Translations under genes and position numbers: made by a program
Source: Hondaea fermentalgiana
Taxonomy: Eukaryota; Sar; Bigyra; Thraustochytrida; Thraustochytriidae
Direction: 5' to 3'
Assembly: GCA_014084085.1 (NCBI GenBank)
Contig: NPFB01000028.1
Location: 389,663 to 453,662 of the forward strand
DNA: 64,000 bases
Notes under the pieces: generated by a model
What the model saw: the letters and a program-made list of their open reading frames with translations, nothing else
What the model was told of the DNA's origin: nothing
Database searches by the model: none
Shown here: piece by piece, positions 48,244 to 57,951 of the stretch
Position numbering within the stretch: the stretch's first letter is position 1
How the letters are laid out: each line of letters begins with the position of its first letter

Positions 48244-51200
48244 ATGGGCGTCGACGCCGCTATGCTCCTGCTGGCGCTGCAGCACACGATGAACCCGGAC
48301 GCGACGAAGCGCAGGGAGGCCGAGGAGTTCCTGAGCAAGTCGAGCGCGGAAAAGGGGTTCCTCGTGGAGCTGCTCAAGATCGTCGCCAGGGACGATGCAG
48401 AGCAAGACGTGCGGGTCGCGGCGGCGGTGCAGCTGAAAAACTGCGTGCACTTCAACTGGAAGCGCACGCCCGAGGAGGAATCGGAGCGCTCGACGCGCTG
48501 GAACGCCAAATACTTTGGAAACATGCGGCCGCAAATTCTGGACCCAAGTGAAAAGGCCATGGTCCGCGACAACATCATCGAGGCCCTTGCCCTCTCGCAG
48601 CAAAAGGCTCTGCGCAAGCTCTTGGCCGCCTGCGTGAAGAAGATTGCCTCGGAGGACTTTCCCGAGGAATGGTCCACGCCCGTTGATCAGTCGGTCAAGC
48701 TGCTCATGACGCAGGACCCCGGTCGGATGCATGCCGGTTTGACGGTGCTCAATAAGATCTGCTCCAAGTACAGGTTCCAGATGAAGGTTGAACAACGAGT
48801 GCCGCTCGACCAGCTCGCAGAGGCCACCTTTGGCCTCCTGCGACAGCTCTTCGAGGCCCTCCTTGCACAAAATGTCAATGAGCTTTACGCAGCCGAGCTC
48901 ATGAGACTCGTGTGCAAAATTTTCCTCAAGGCGATCAACCTTGCCATCCCTGCGTACTTTCAGGACGGCGAGCAGCTGACGGCGTGGTCAAAGATGCTCA
49001 TGGCTCTTGTGCACAAGCCAGTCCCCGAAGGCCAGCCGGCCGATATCGAGGCCCGCAATGACTGGCCTTGGTGGAAGGCAAAAGTTCGCGCAGCAGAGTC
49101 GCTGCATCGTCTCTTCAGCCGCTATGGATACCCAAAGGGTGAAGGCGATAATAGTCTCTGCATGGTAATTTCCTCGCGCACGGGTGTCGCGACGCAAATT
49201 ATCGTCCCTGGCGCCATGCAACAGCTCAAGGCCATTTATCAGGACGGCCAGTTTGTGACCATGCTGGTGGCTAGCTACCTCATTATGATTATCGAGGAGG
49301 CAATAGAATTCGCCACCATGTTTCAGCTCATCAAGCCTGACCTTGAATTCTTCGTGGGCAAGGTATTGTTACCGTCGCTGCGGTGGACGCAAGTCGAGCT
49401 CGAGCTCTGGGAGACGGACCCGCAGGATCTCGTCGCGGACCTGAACCGATTCGACCGCACCATGAGCACGCGCGGAATCAGCCTTACCGACGACGCTAGC
49501 ACTGCCCTCGAGGCCCTCTGCCGCATGCGCAAGCGCTACGCGCTTCCTTTTACCATGCGCGTCGTTGATCACGTCGTGCAGCAACATCGCGCCGACCCGA
49601 CGAACTTTGAGCGCTCCATGGACAAGGCCGCTGCGCTCCGCGCCGTCGAATGTCTCGTCCACGTGCTGAAAAAGGACGGCAGCTTTCCTCTCGAGACCTT
49701 TGTCGGCGAGGCCATTGTTCCGGACCTCAAGAGCCCCTTTCCCTTTGTGCGCTTTTCAGCGGTGCGCTGCCTCGCAAAGCTCGTCAAGGTCCGGTTCCGC
49801 TGGTCGAACCTCAACGTCGAACAAGCCGTCGCGGAGAATATGCTCCGTTTGCTTGCAGATCCGTCGCTGCCCGTCCGCGTTGAGACCAGCTGCAACATGG
49901 TTCACATTTTTCGTCGCGGCACCAAGACCATGCACAAGGTCATTGGCAACGTGCTTCCTGACGTTGTCCGAAGTTTTCTTGCCATCATGCAGGACGTGGG
50001 TGTTGACAATGTGTTTGCTGCGCTCCAGCAGCTCATCAACATTTATCCGCGCGAAGTCTTGCCCTTTGGCCAGGACATTTGCAAGAACTTGGTTGGAGCC
50101 TTTTCTCGCTTTGCCTCGGAGGATAGCGACATGAAGGCTGGCGAAGAAGGCTTTGAGGTGGAGAGCGCTGCCATGGATTGTCTCGACTCCCTGCACACGA
50201 TTCTTTCGGCGTTCGCCAATGAGGAAAACTACAAGGCCAAAGACAGCGCGTCCGACGCTCCCCCGGGCGTCGAGATTCTCAAGACCATTATGCCCACCGT
50301 CATGCCCATGCTCAATTATATTTTGGCAGCCGGTATCGCGGACGGCGCCGAAGAGGATGACCCACTTCATCAGCTTGCCATGGTTTGCGGTCAGCAGCTT
50401 TGTGGAGGTTCAATCGCCGAAACGCAGCTTGATATGATCGACTACTTGGACCAGGCGCTCGCCATGATCCATCGTGTTATTTACTCGACGCGAATTGTGC
50501 CACCCACTTCCTGGTGCTATATTCCCCTCTTTGCCTCGTTGCTCAAGGGCTGGTCCTCTGAATACGTTACGGAGATCCTCGCGATTACGGAGACGATGAT
50601 TCACTTTGACCCGCAGGGCTTTATCAACCACAACCCTCCTGGCAGCAAGAACGCAACAATTGTCTTTACCTACTGCAAGGATCAGCTCGATCTTGCCGTG
50701 AAGAACGCTCAGGATGAGCGAGGGGGTGACGCTGGAGGCTTTGGCAACGATGACGACGATGATGACGATGATTTTGTCGATGACGACGATGGCATCGAGG
50801 AAATCGAGCTGAACGCCCTTTTAGATGACCAGATGCGCCGTTTCGGCGACAACCAAGTGGACCAATGCGCCGCGGAGGCGTCCGCCGTCTTGTCGACGAT
50901 TCTGCAAATGTGCCCTGGCCAAGTCGACGACCTCGTTAGGCCAATTGTGGAGTCTGTCATGACAACCATCAATGCCCTTGGCCCCATGAACCTCGAACCG
51001 GCCATTCTCACTGCCCTGCTCAACACTGTGCAGAGCGCAATCTTTTACAATCCGGTGCTTGCTCTCGAAGCCATTGGCGCCTCCAACCTCGACGCTTTCT
51101 TTATGACCTGCTTCGAGCACCTCGAATCGCACCTCGTGGCCGGAGAGAAGCTCATTTGTATTTTCGCCTTCACCCGAATCCTCGCTCTGCCTTCAGCGCA

Positions 51201-51777
51201 CACGCCGCCGCAAATCAATGCGCAGCGCAAGGATCTGGCCAAAGCTATTGGCGCTCTTATCCGCATGCTGCACCAGCTTCGCGCCGCTATCGAGGCTGAG
51301 AAACGTGAGCGTCAGGAGGCCGCCAGTAGCACGACGGCCCAGGACGATACCAACGTCTCTGAGGAAAACGAAAGCCTCGACGAGGAGGACGACGAGGGCG
51401 ATGGCCTCGCAGGCATCTTCCGAGAGGGCGCCACGGACGTCGACGAGACGCTCAACGTGTTTGAGCAGTCGACCGGCAACAGCACGCATGCCTTTGGCGC
51501 CTCCATCTTCAACCCCGACGAGGAGGACGATGATGATGAGGAAGAAGAGGATGATGATGACGATGTCAACGAGTATCCGGTGGAGAGCATGGACGAGTGC
51601 GTCTTCTTCTTCCAAACATTCGAGAATGCGGGTCCCGCCGCCAAGTCCGAGCTCGAGCAAGTCGTTAGTCAGGTTGACCTGGACACCGGCAATGTCATTC
51701 GCGGTCTTTTGCAAGAGGGCGCCAAGCGCGTTTCTCAGGGCGCCAACACTGCCTTGTGGCCTTCGCCTCCACAATAA
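48244..51777 (+). CDS. Importin-7/8-type karyopherin beta
   Basis: The 1177-residue nuclear import receptor has an N-terminal importin-beta domain: TMNPDATKRREAEEFL, VRVAAAVQLKNCVHFNW, then KKIASEDFPEEW. HEAT-like helices run through the rest of the protein. NDWPWWKAKVRAAESLHRLFSRYG and the acidic loop DDDDDDDFVDDDDGIEEIE (about residues 836-855) match IPO7/IPO8 and yeast Nmd5/Sxm1. A second acidic region, EEDDDDEEEEDDDDD, is near residue 1098. These receptors import ribosomal proteins, histones and other cargoes with RanGTP. The gene is intronless and same-strand with BLOC1S1 (234 bases downstream). With RanGAP 4 kb away, it is a second Ran-system gene in the window. Confidence 0.92.
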   Translation: MGVDAAMLLLALQHTMNPDATKRREAEEFLSKSSAEKGFLVELLKIVARDDAEQDVRVAAAVQLKNCVHFNWKRTPEEESERSTRWNAKYFGNMRPQILDPSEKAMVRDNIIEALALSQQKALRKLLAACVKKIASEDFPEEWSTPVDQSVKLLMTQDPGRMHAGLTVLNKICSKYRFQMKVEQRVPLDQLAEATFGLLRQLFEALLAQNVNELYAAELMRLVCKIFLKAINLAIPAYFQDGEQLTAWSKMLMALVHKPVPEGQPADIEARNDWPWWKAKVRAAESLHRLFSRYGYPKGEGDNSLCMVISSRTGVATQIIVPGAMQQLKAIYQDGQFVTMLVASYLIMIIEEAIEFATMFQLIKPDLEFFVGKVLLPSLRWTQVELELWETDPQDLVADLNRFDRTMSTRGISLTDDASTALEALCRMRKRYALPFTMRVVDHVVQQHRADPTNFERSMDKAAALRAVECLVHVLKKDGSFPLETFVGEAIVPDLKSPFPFVRFSAVRCLAKLVKVRFRWSNLNVEQAVAENMLRLLADPSLPVRVETSCNMVHIFRRGTKTMHKVIGNVLPDVVRSFLAIMQDVGVDNVFAALQQLINIYPREVLPFGQDICKNLVGAFSRFASEDSDMKAGEEGFEVESAAMDCLDSLHTILSAFANEENYKAKDSASDAPPGVEILKTIMPTVMPMLNYILAAGIADGAEEDDPLHQLAMVCGQQLCGGSIAETQLDMIDYLDQALAMIHRVIYSTRIVPPTSWCYIPLFASLLKGWSSEYVTEILAITETMIHFDPQGFINHNPPGSKNATIVFTYCKDQLDLAVKNAQDERGGDAGGFGNDDDDDDDDFVDDDDGIEEIELNALLDDQMRRFGDNQVDQCAAEASAVLSTILQMCPGQVDDLVRPIVESVMTTINALGPMNLEPAILTALLNTVQSAIFYNPVLALEAIGASNLDAFFMTCFEHLESHLVAGEKLICIFAFTRILALPSAHTPPQINAQRKDLAKAIGALIRMLHQLRAAIEAEKRERQEAASSTTAQDDTNVSEENESLDEEDDEGDGLAGIFREGATDVDETLNVFEQSTGNSTHAFGASIFNPDEEDDDDEEEEDDDDDVNEYPVESMDECVFFFQTFENAGPAAKSELEQVVSQVDLDTGNVIRGLLQEGAKRVSQGANTALWPSPPQ

Positions 51778-52010
51778 AGAAAAAAATATCATCCATCACA
51801 ACTCTCTTTTTGCTTGCGCTCAGACTTGCGGTTGGCCGGCCATTCAGTAAATGATTCGACAGCTCAGTCTTGGTCCTCTTGTTCGCAAAAAGCAAAAACA
51901 AGCAAACTTTGATCAGCAGACCGACGAGCCTTCGCGCACGTTGAGTTGACTCAGGCGCGGGTGCAACAGGTGTCAGTAGCGCTCCGACGCCGCAGCGGTG
52001 ACTTGGAGCT

Positions 52011-52716
52011 ATGCAGGACCTTGTGCGCGAGCAGCGGCAGCGCCGCGCGCAGAATCGTCGCGAGATCGGTACGTCGAAACTAGATTAGGCAGCACAGCGC
52101 AGCGGAGCCCAGCGCAGCCCAGCTTAGCCCGAGCAAGAGCAAGAGCAAGAGCAAGAGAGGATAGCTTTCGTGGACTTGTGCGAACGGTGCGCTCTTCGAC
52201 AATCCAGTCCTCGATGTGCAAGATACAAAAGAATGAGCGAGGCAAGCGAGCAGGCAGGCAAGGAGGCGTCAAATGTATGTCAAAATCGATTTCGACTAAC
52301 GAAAAGGTCTCCACACTTGCACAGAGGCTGCCAAAGCAGCGGCGATTCAAGCTGGGCGTAAAGTCAATGCAACGGCCCTCATGGCCGTCAACAGAGATGC
52401 GGTCCTCGTGCACAAGACACAGCACGATCTCGAACGGGAATCTCAAAAACTCGCGCAAGAAGCAGAAGCTTTTGCAGGACAAGCTACTCGCTGGCTCGAC
52501 GCTTTCCAAGGACTAAATCGCGCCATGGAAGATCTTCAGGGCCTTGAGGCATGGGCACAAGGCATTGAAAATAATCTTTCAGCAATGACAGGTGCTCTTG
52601 AAGAGGTTAGTGAAGGGTACAAAGAGCGCGCAGAGGCGGCTTCCTCTGCCTCGTTTTCATCACATCCAGACAGTGCACAGGCCTTCGCAGAAGCGCAGCG
52701 AGACCCAGAGCTGTAG
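52011..52716 (+). CDS. BLOC1S1: BLOC-1 subunit 1 (BLOS1/GCN5L1), two exons
   Basis: Exon 1 (52011-52068) and exon 2 (52325-52716) flank a 256-nt GT-AG intron. Splicing splits the Glu codon and yields MQDLVREQQRQRRAQNRREI followed by EAAKAAAIQAGRKVNATAL and the helical body. QKLAQEAEAFAGQATRWLDAF and LEAWAQGIENNLSAMTGALEEV match BLOS1. The product is 149 residues (animal forms about 125-153). It acts in BLOC-1/BORC complexes on lysosome-related organelles and lysosome positioning. An internal ATG at 52381 would give only the C-terminal part, so the spliced form is preferred. The intron holds a GAGCAA tandem (about 52131-52158). Confidence 0.88.
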
Positions 52717-52912
52717 AAGATCGTTCTCGTTCTCTCGAGCTTCCCACAAGCGTGGGAGATGCCACTCGCTCCCTGCGTGGTGCATATTTCTTATCCTCAC
52801 CTCGAATTTCGAGCCAAGAAGGCGCCAAATAAGTAGAAGACCCTAATTGGTCTGGGTTCAATAGGCTTGGCCAAGAGCAAGCCTTGGGTTTTGATCGTAG
52901 GGATCTATCTGC

Positions 52913-53782
52913 TCATGATCGACGATGTACGAGCGAGGAAGCAAGCAAGCCGAAAGCAACCGAGACATTGAGAGAATCGACGATTTGTCCGCTCTCGATG
53001 TCAAGACCGTCCTTGCGCCCAGGGATGCTCATGAAGTCAGAGCAAGCCTCGAGAACCTTTGGGCGCAATCCCGGACCCTCGCTCCCCATGACCAAAATGA
53101 CATTCTCGTCCCTTTGTAATTTCGAAGCCTCCAACGCACCCGAGGCCCCGGCCTTGGTTGCTATTGTTCTCCAGCCCCGATCTTCGTGCAAGCTGCGCAG
53201 AAAATCTGCCGATGGGCCCTTGACTGCCCAAAGAGATTGTTTTCCATAAAACATGTCCAAAGCGCCGGCAGAAACGCGGGCCACGGTCTCGCTCAGCGGC
53301 GCGGTGTTCTTCCTGCTCAGGACGACGTCGTCGACGCCAAGAAACCAGGCCGTGCGCAGCATGGCGCCTAGGTTTTGCGGATCCTGGATCTGGTCCAGCA
53401 AAACCACCGTGCGGCCCTTGCCGGTTTCCCAGCATGCGTCGCTCGCCGTCGTCTGCTGCGCCTCGATGGGGGAGACCTCGAGCGCCACGCCCCTGTGGTT
53501 CGGGTTGAAGGCGTCGAGCTTGTCCCTCGAGACGAGCCTCGTGTTCAGCGCGACGCCGCGGGCCCGCAAGGGCGCCAGGATGCGCTCCACGTCCCTGTCC
53601 CCGAAGTGCTCGTGCACGCCCGTCTGCAGCAGCAGCCGCCCGTACCGCGCGCGCGCCGCCGTCCACAGCGCGGCCGCCACCGCATGCCGCCCGCCCAGGA
53701 CCTCCCATTCGGGCGCCGCCCCGCGCCCGCGCGCATCCCCGCCGCCGCCGCCCCGCGCGCCCCGCCGCGGCGCCCGGCCGCC
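52913..53782 (-). CDS. MRM1: Mitochondrial-type rRNA 2'-O-methyltransferase (MRM1, SpoU/TrmH), 5' end lost in gap
   Basis: The reverse frame stays open from 52913 to the assembly gap, with no ATG before it; the first visible in-frame near-cognate codon is GTG at 53680. The visible part begins with a Gly/Arg/Ala-rich stretch, then EWEVLGGRHAVAAALW, the start of a TrmH substrate-binding domain. The SPOUT motifs are complete: motif 1 DQIQDPQNLGAMLRTAWFLG, motif 2 VILVMGSEGPGL and motif 3 DSLNVSVAFGLLA. The protein methylates a ribose in the large mitochondrial rRNA in yeast and animals. The Arg/Gly-rich N-terminus could be part of a mitochondrial presequence. BLOC1S1 is tail-to-tail with it. Confidence 0.87.
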   Translation of the reverse strand, partial: GGRAPRRGARGGGGGDARGRGAAPEWEVLGGRHAVAAALWTAARARYGRLLLQTGVHEHFGDRDVERILAPLRARGVALNTRLVSRDKLDAFNPNHRGVALEVSPIEAQQTTASDACWETGKGRTVVLLDQIQDPQNLGAMLRTAWFLGVDDVVLSRKNTAPLSETVARVSAGALDMFYGKQSLWAVKGPSADFLRSLHEDRGWRTIATKAGASGALEASKLQRDENVILVMGSEGPGLRPKVLEACSDFMSIPGRKDGLDIESGQIVDSLNVSVAFGLLASSLVHRRS

Positions 53783-53882
53783 NNNNNNNNNNNNNNNNNN
53801 NNNNNNNNNNNNNNNNNNNNNNNNNNNNNNNNNNNNNNNNNNNNNNNNNNNNNNNNNNNNNNNNNNNNNNNNNNNNNNNNNN
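53783..53882. other. Assembly gap (100 N)
   Basis: Exactly 100 unknown bases, a conventional placeholder length, so the true size may differ. It removes the 5' end of the MRM1 gene and possibly the promoter of the ARM-like gene. Confidence 0.98.
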
Positions 53883-54005
53883 CTCGTGGCTTTGCTTTAG
53901 ATTTTTTTTGGCCTGGGCCCGCGCGACTTCGGCGCGCCCGGGCGCCGGAAGCCGGCCGCCGCGGCCGTTATGCGCCGCGCCCCGACGAGGGTCAGGCTTG
54001 ACCGG

Positions 54006-54057
54006 CCTCGCTCGACTCGACTCGACTCGACTCGGCTCGACTCGACTCGACTCGTCT
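54006..54057. repeat. (CTCGA)n pentanucleotide repeat
   Basis: About ten CTCGA/CTCGG units lie in the leader of the ARM-like gene, close to the assembly gap. The repeat probably helped cause the gap. Confidence 0.85.
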
Positions 54058-54118
54058 CACAATCGTCGCGCAGTGTTGCACGCACTCGCGAGGGGCGCGC
54101 GGGAAGGCCGGCGAGGCG

Positions 54119-55438
54119 ATGGAGATGAAGGAGGAGGAGGAGGCGGAGGGAGAGTTCATGGAGGAGGAGGAGGAAGCCAAGGTTGAGGCGAAGGCGGTCG
54201 CCGGGGACGGTGGAAACGATGCAGCAGAGGACGAGAACAAGGTCGGCGACACGGACGACGACTCCCAAGGCAAAGCAGCGGAAGCTCGTGAAAAGGCAGA
54301 GCTGGAAAAGGAGCGACACCAGGCCGAAGTGCTGCAGAAGCTCCTGCAGGATCTTGACTCTGCGATCGAAGACGAGCGAGCGCCAGCCTCGGCAGTGCGC
54401 ATTGCGGCAGAAAAGACCCGGCAATGGCTGGTCAAGGCCGAGGCTGCGCGAAGAATGGAGCTCGACAAGGTCAAGCTCGCAAGAACCGCGCGTTCGCACG
54501 AAGTGCACATCGACCTGACGTGGGGCGGTATTCTACGCGCTGGCGCAGTCGGCAAGTACCTCGTAAACGTTCCGCTCTTGCGAGTCGTGACGCATGCCAT
54601 CATGGACCTGAGTACGGCCTCAACGTTGACGCAGCTCGAGATGAATGCTCTGCGCGAAGAAATGGGTGCAGCTCTCCTGATAAGCTTTGTTCTTGAGCAC
54701 TTTCCGCGCGATCGCGTCTTACAGCGCGAGGGTCTGCGCGCGGCAACGAATTTAGCATGTATCGAGCGAGTGCGCCAAGTCCTGACAGGAAAGGGGTGTT
54801 ACCGGTTTGCCGCAGAAGCGCTGCACAGTACTGATCTGAACGATGACCGTTTCCTTGTCGAGGCGGCGCTCGGGGCCGTGGCAAACCTTGCGCACGAATT
54901 TGCGGCGGCACCGGGGGCGGTGACGCCAGCGATACAGTGTGGAGGATGTTTAGACGTGGGAGACTTTACCATTGCCGTTGAATCAACCCTGGACAACATG
55001 AAAAACTACGCTCTTGCCGGATCGGTTCAAGCGCGCGCCTTGAATGCGCTCGCCAATACAATGCTGGTGTGCCCGGGATGCAAGTGGGACTATGAACTTT
55101 ATGTCAAGTGTGTGCTCGCGGCGATGCGCAACTTTTCAGAAACCTTAAATATTCTGCAATACGGACTCATGTCGATTGTGAACGGGCTGCGGGCTGCGGC
55201 GCGGCCTGTGATGGACATGTCGGCGAGCTCGGCAAAGAGCTCGACGTTGCTGGAGCCGGCCTCGAGTTTTGATGAATCTCGAGACTCACTGAAGACGCTC
55301 TTTTACGAGAGCGGATGTCTCATTACTATAAAGCAAGCAGCGTGGACATTTGACGTGGACCCGACTGTGGAGGCGTGGAGTCGAGAGGCCCAGCGTCTGC
55401 TCGCTGTCCAGACTGCGCCGGCTCACTGCGAACGATAG
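54119..55438 (+). CDS. ARM/HEAT-like helical protein with acidic N-terminus, unknown
   Basis: The 439-residue protein begins with about 65 residues of almost pure Glu/Asp/Lys/Ala, then a coiled coil (KAELEKERHQAEVLQKLLQD, about 65-120). Helical repeat-like units follow that resemble armadillo repeats: VLQREGLRAATNLACIERVRQVL, DRFLVEAALGAVANLAHEF and VQARALNALANTMLVC. No catalytic motif is present. A scaffold role is the only safe guess. The stop at 55438 overlaps the 3' end of UreD on the opposite strand by 16 bases. The acidic start is encoded by GAG/GAA-rich DNA, so the exact ATG is uncertain. Confidence 0.75.
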   Translation: MEMKEEEEAEGEFMEEEEEAKVEAKAVAGDGGNDAAEDENKVGDTDDDSQGKAAEAREKAELEKERHQAEVLQKLLQDLDSAIEDERAPASAVRIAAEKTRQWLVKAEAARRMELDKVKLARTARSHEVHIDLTWGGILRAGAVGKYLVNVPLLRVVTHAIMDLSTASTLTQLEMNALREEMGAALLISFVLEHFPRDRVLQREGLRAATNLACIERVRQVLTGKGCYRFAAEALHSTDLNDDRFLVEAALGAVANLAHEFAAAPGAVTPAIQCGGCLDVGDFTIAVESTLDNMKNYALAGSVQARALNALANTMLVCPGCKWDYELYVKCVLAAMRNFSETLNILQYGLMSIVNGLRAAARPVMDMSASSAKSSTLLEPASSFDESRDSLKTLFYESGCLITIKQAAWTFDVDPTVEAWSREAQRLLAVQTAPAHCER

Positions 55439-56229
55439 GGGTTGCCGCCAAGGTCTTTGTTGAGGGGGTCAAGCATTTTGGCGAGGATTCGCGTGATTTG
55501 CTCGACGCCGACGCCTGCGAGTCGCGTGACAAATCCGACGCCCCCAGGCAGCTCTGCGGTCGCAACGACGACCTGGGTTGCCTCCTCGACGTCGGCCATC
55601 GGGGCTGGTGGTTTGAGCGCGGACAGAGCTCTAGCGCCGACGATGACAACCGTTGCAAAGACACTCACTTTTCCCATTTGATTTGCGACGCCGGCCTCGA
55701 GACGCATGTCCTCAACGAGGATAGGTGTGCCGTCGAGAAAGATCTCTGTGCGATTGCTGTAGAGATCCATGTCCCAAAATTCGTGTGCGCGACCGCAGGT
55801 GACCCAGTCGACAAAAACGAGCGAGGCGCCTGCTTCGAGGTGGAAGCGCTGTAGCTGGCGGAAGCGCGAGTTTGTGAAGCATGCCACGGCATCGGGTGCG
55901 AGAATGAGCAAGCCCCCTGTAGAAATAGTGTTTCGGGTCTCTTGATACGCAGTAGCATGTTCAGATTTTTTCTTGTATGACTTTGTTGAGGCTTGCGTGG
56001 TGAGCACGCAGGTTGCGTCGGGCCCCACGCTCGTCGAGAAGGCGACCTTGTCCCCTGACACGAAGCCTCCTCCGTACGTGATGGTGAAGACCCAGGCGGC
56101 GCCCAAGTCTCCCTGGCACGGCAGGAACATGAACCGCAATGGGTATCGCGCATAGCGTGAGGTCACCTCTGACACGTTGCCGACATACTCTACCGCTAGC
56201 CGTCCGTCCAGTTCCACCTGCTCGCCCAT
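55423..56229 (-). CDS. ureD: Urease accessory protein UreD
   Basis: UreD is the scaffold of the UreD-UreF-UreG complex that loads nickel into urease. The 268-residue protein shows the family core: ITYGGGFVSGDKVAFSTSVG, then CVLTTQASTKSYKKK, LLILAPDAVACFTNSRFRQ, LVFVDWVTCGRAHEFW and EIFLDGTPILVEDM. Length and motifs are complete, so it should be functional. It is followed on the same strand by UreF 472 bases upstream. Its tail overlaps the ARM-like gene by 16 bases. ATG 56229 is the likely start. Confidence 0.93.
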   Translation of the reverse strand: MGEQVELDGRLAVEYVGNVSEVTSRYARYPLRFMFLPCQGDLGAAWVFTITYGGGFVSGDKVAFSTSVGPDATCVLTTQASTKSYKKKSEHATAYQETRNTISTGGLLILAPDAVACFTNSRFRQLQRFHLEAGASLVFVDWVTCGRAHEFWDMDLYSNRTEIFLDGTPILVEDMRLEAGVANQMGKVSVFATVVIVGARALSALKPPAPMADVEEATQVVVATAELPGGVGFVTRLAGVGVEQITRILAKMLDPLNKDLGGNPYRSQ

Positions 56230-56700
56230 GCCTTTCTGCCCTTGCGCTCCTCACGCGCGGCCCCTACCGCCTATGCGTCCCCTCCGCGCCGCGTTGTTGC
56301 AGCACTGCAAACTTTGCCTCGTGGCGCGTGTTTGGTTGCACCAGGCACCTTCTGAGGGTTTTTGGTGTGCATAATAGGCGAATAATAGGCCGCCCAATGT
56401 ATGGGCCTTGGAGTCAACAACGGGCGGAAAGACGTACGCTTCAAAGACGGCGGCTGATGTTTTGGCGCAAGAGACGTTGGGCTAAAAGAAGGAGACCGAG
56501 TAGCGTATACTCGTAGTCGATTTCTGAACGCCGGCCTTTTGGCGAATGTCGTGCCACGCTTACTTTTCCCTATTGAGCACGATCTTTGAGCGAGCAAGAT
56601 AGTGCTCGCGCAAATCTAAAATAGTCAGCCAGCCAGCAAGTAAAGGCCGAGGTGTTGCTGCCCATGGACCATTTCTTTTGTAGAGATGAAGAGGTATTCT
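56230..56700. other. Intergenic region between UreF and UreD
   Basis: This 471-base spacer should hold the UreD promoter and the UreF 3' end. No gene is seen. Confidence 0.35.
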
Positions 56701-57513
56701 TTAGGATAAAAATAAGCGGCGAAAGAGGTTATCGTGCGTAGAGTGGAGAATGTCACCGAGCATAAAAGTTTGGTGCGCGTCCGAGACAGGACGATCTTGG
56801 TACCGTGCCGCAAGCGATTCGACGCGAGCACTGAGATTACTCTGGACTCGAACGGCGGCCATGGGTCCAATGAGCGCGAGACGCTTCGCGGCCGAAAGCA
56901 TGTCGCGCAGCGCAATAAAGAGATACATTTTCTGGGCCTTGCGCGCATCAACGCCGAGCATGGCCAAGACTTGGCCAAAGACTGGTGCAAGCAAACCTGC
57001 AGCTTCGCCCTTGGAGACTGCCGTGCGCATTGCCTCGATTCTGGCGAGCATGTCCGTGTTGGATGCGAGTCCTGTCGCAGCCACACGCAGGAAGGCTGCT
57101 CCCTGCGTTGCAGAAGCGCGCCGTGCGATCGGATTCGAGACGAGTTGGGCTTGCAGGAGCGCATCGAGTCTTTTCCAAGCGTCGATATCAGTGCTGGCAT
57201 GGGCCTCAAACACGAAAGGAAGCTCCAAGGCGGCAAGCGAGGAAATTTGCGCATCCACGTAGGTCGTAAGGTCCATGGGGGCGTCTCTCGTAGAGGCGAC
57301 TGCATCTGGGCGTGCCTCGGTCGCTGCCCATGTGGCTGCTTCGCAATGGCCTCGGGCGCCGCCTGGGGCTGCGCGGACGCCTTCACCTTTCCTGCCGAGG
57401 ACGTGGCCCGATGCCGCGGCGGCCTCGAGCCCCAGCGAGTGCGCAAACCCGCCGGTCGGAAGGCCGCTGTCGATGATGGTCCAGGCCATGCACTCGGCGT
57501 CTACGCCGCCCAT
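56701..57513 (-). CDS. ureF: Urease accessory protein UreF
   Basis: UreF couples UreG GTPase to nickel delivery during urease activation. The 270-residue protein opens with WTIIDSGLPTGGFAHSLGLEAAAASG, the UreF N-terminal signature. Further motifs are ARRASATQGAAFLRVA, LLAPVFGQVLAMLG, LFIALRDMLSAAKRLALIGPM and the C-terminal PVSDAHQTFMLGDILHSTHDNLFRRLF. All are conserved and the length is near that of plant UreF. It lies directly upstream of UreD on the same strand, a pairing normal in bacteria but notable in a eukaryote. ATG 57513 fits the family. Confidence 0.93.
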   Translation of the reverse strand: MGGVDAECMAWTIIDSGLPTGGFAHSLGLEAAAASGHVLGRKGEGVRAAPGGARGHCEAATWAATEARPDAVASTRDAPMDLTTYVDAQISSLAALELPFVFEAHASTDIDAWKRLDALLQAQLVSNPIARRASATQGAAFLRVAATGLASNTDMLARIEAMRTAVSKGEAAGLLAPVFGQVLAMLGVDARKAQKMYLFIALRDMLSAAKRLALIGPMAAVRVQSNLSARVESLAARYQDRPVSDAHQTFMLGDILHSTHDNLFRRLFLS

Positions 57514-57951
57514 GGTGGCGCACCAACCGCCGCGAAGAATAACAACAAGAACAACAGCTGGGACAACAAGATCTCGGCGGCGCGACAGGCGTGCCGAGAG
57601 CGCAGAAATGCGCGGCTGCGCTGCAGCTCTCGGCCCTCGCCCGCGTCGCCTCGAGTCCTAGTTTTGCCCATCATTAGCGTCGCATACTAGAACCCTTTTT
57701 CGCACCCCAAGCAAAGCGTGCACGCGCGAGCACGGCCGCGTGCGCTGCCCGGAGTACGGCGGCAGAGCGGCTTTGAGCAGGTCGACTGCGCGGCGGCGGC
57801 GGGCAGAGGCCTGCTGACAGAGCGCGAATCTGGGCCGCGAGCGGTCGTCTCCCGAGGTCAGGGTTGAAAGTGCAAGAGACGTACACGAAGACGCAGACGG
57901 AGACAGAGGAGGCCACCGTGGCGACGGGGCGTTTTACGCGCAATAAGAACG
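57514..57951. promoter_or_regulatory. Divergent intergenic region, UreF / 8-TM protein
   Basis: The GC-rich 438-base spacer separates head-to-head genes. No element is recognised. Confidence 0.3.

Noticed and set aside
52381..52716. Start of BLOC1S1 at the internal ATG
   Set aside because: It would drop the N-terminal helix that splicing to the 52011 exon restores.
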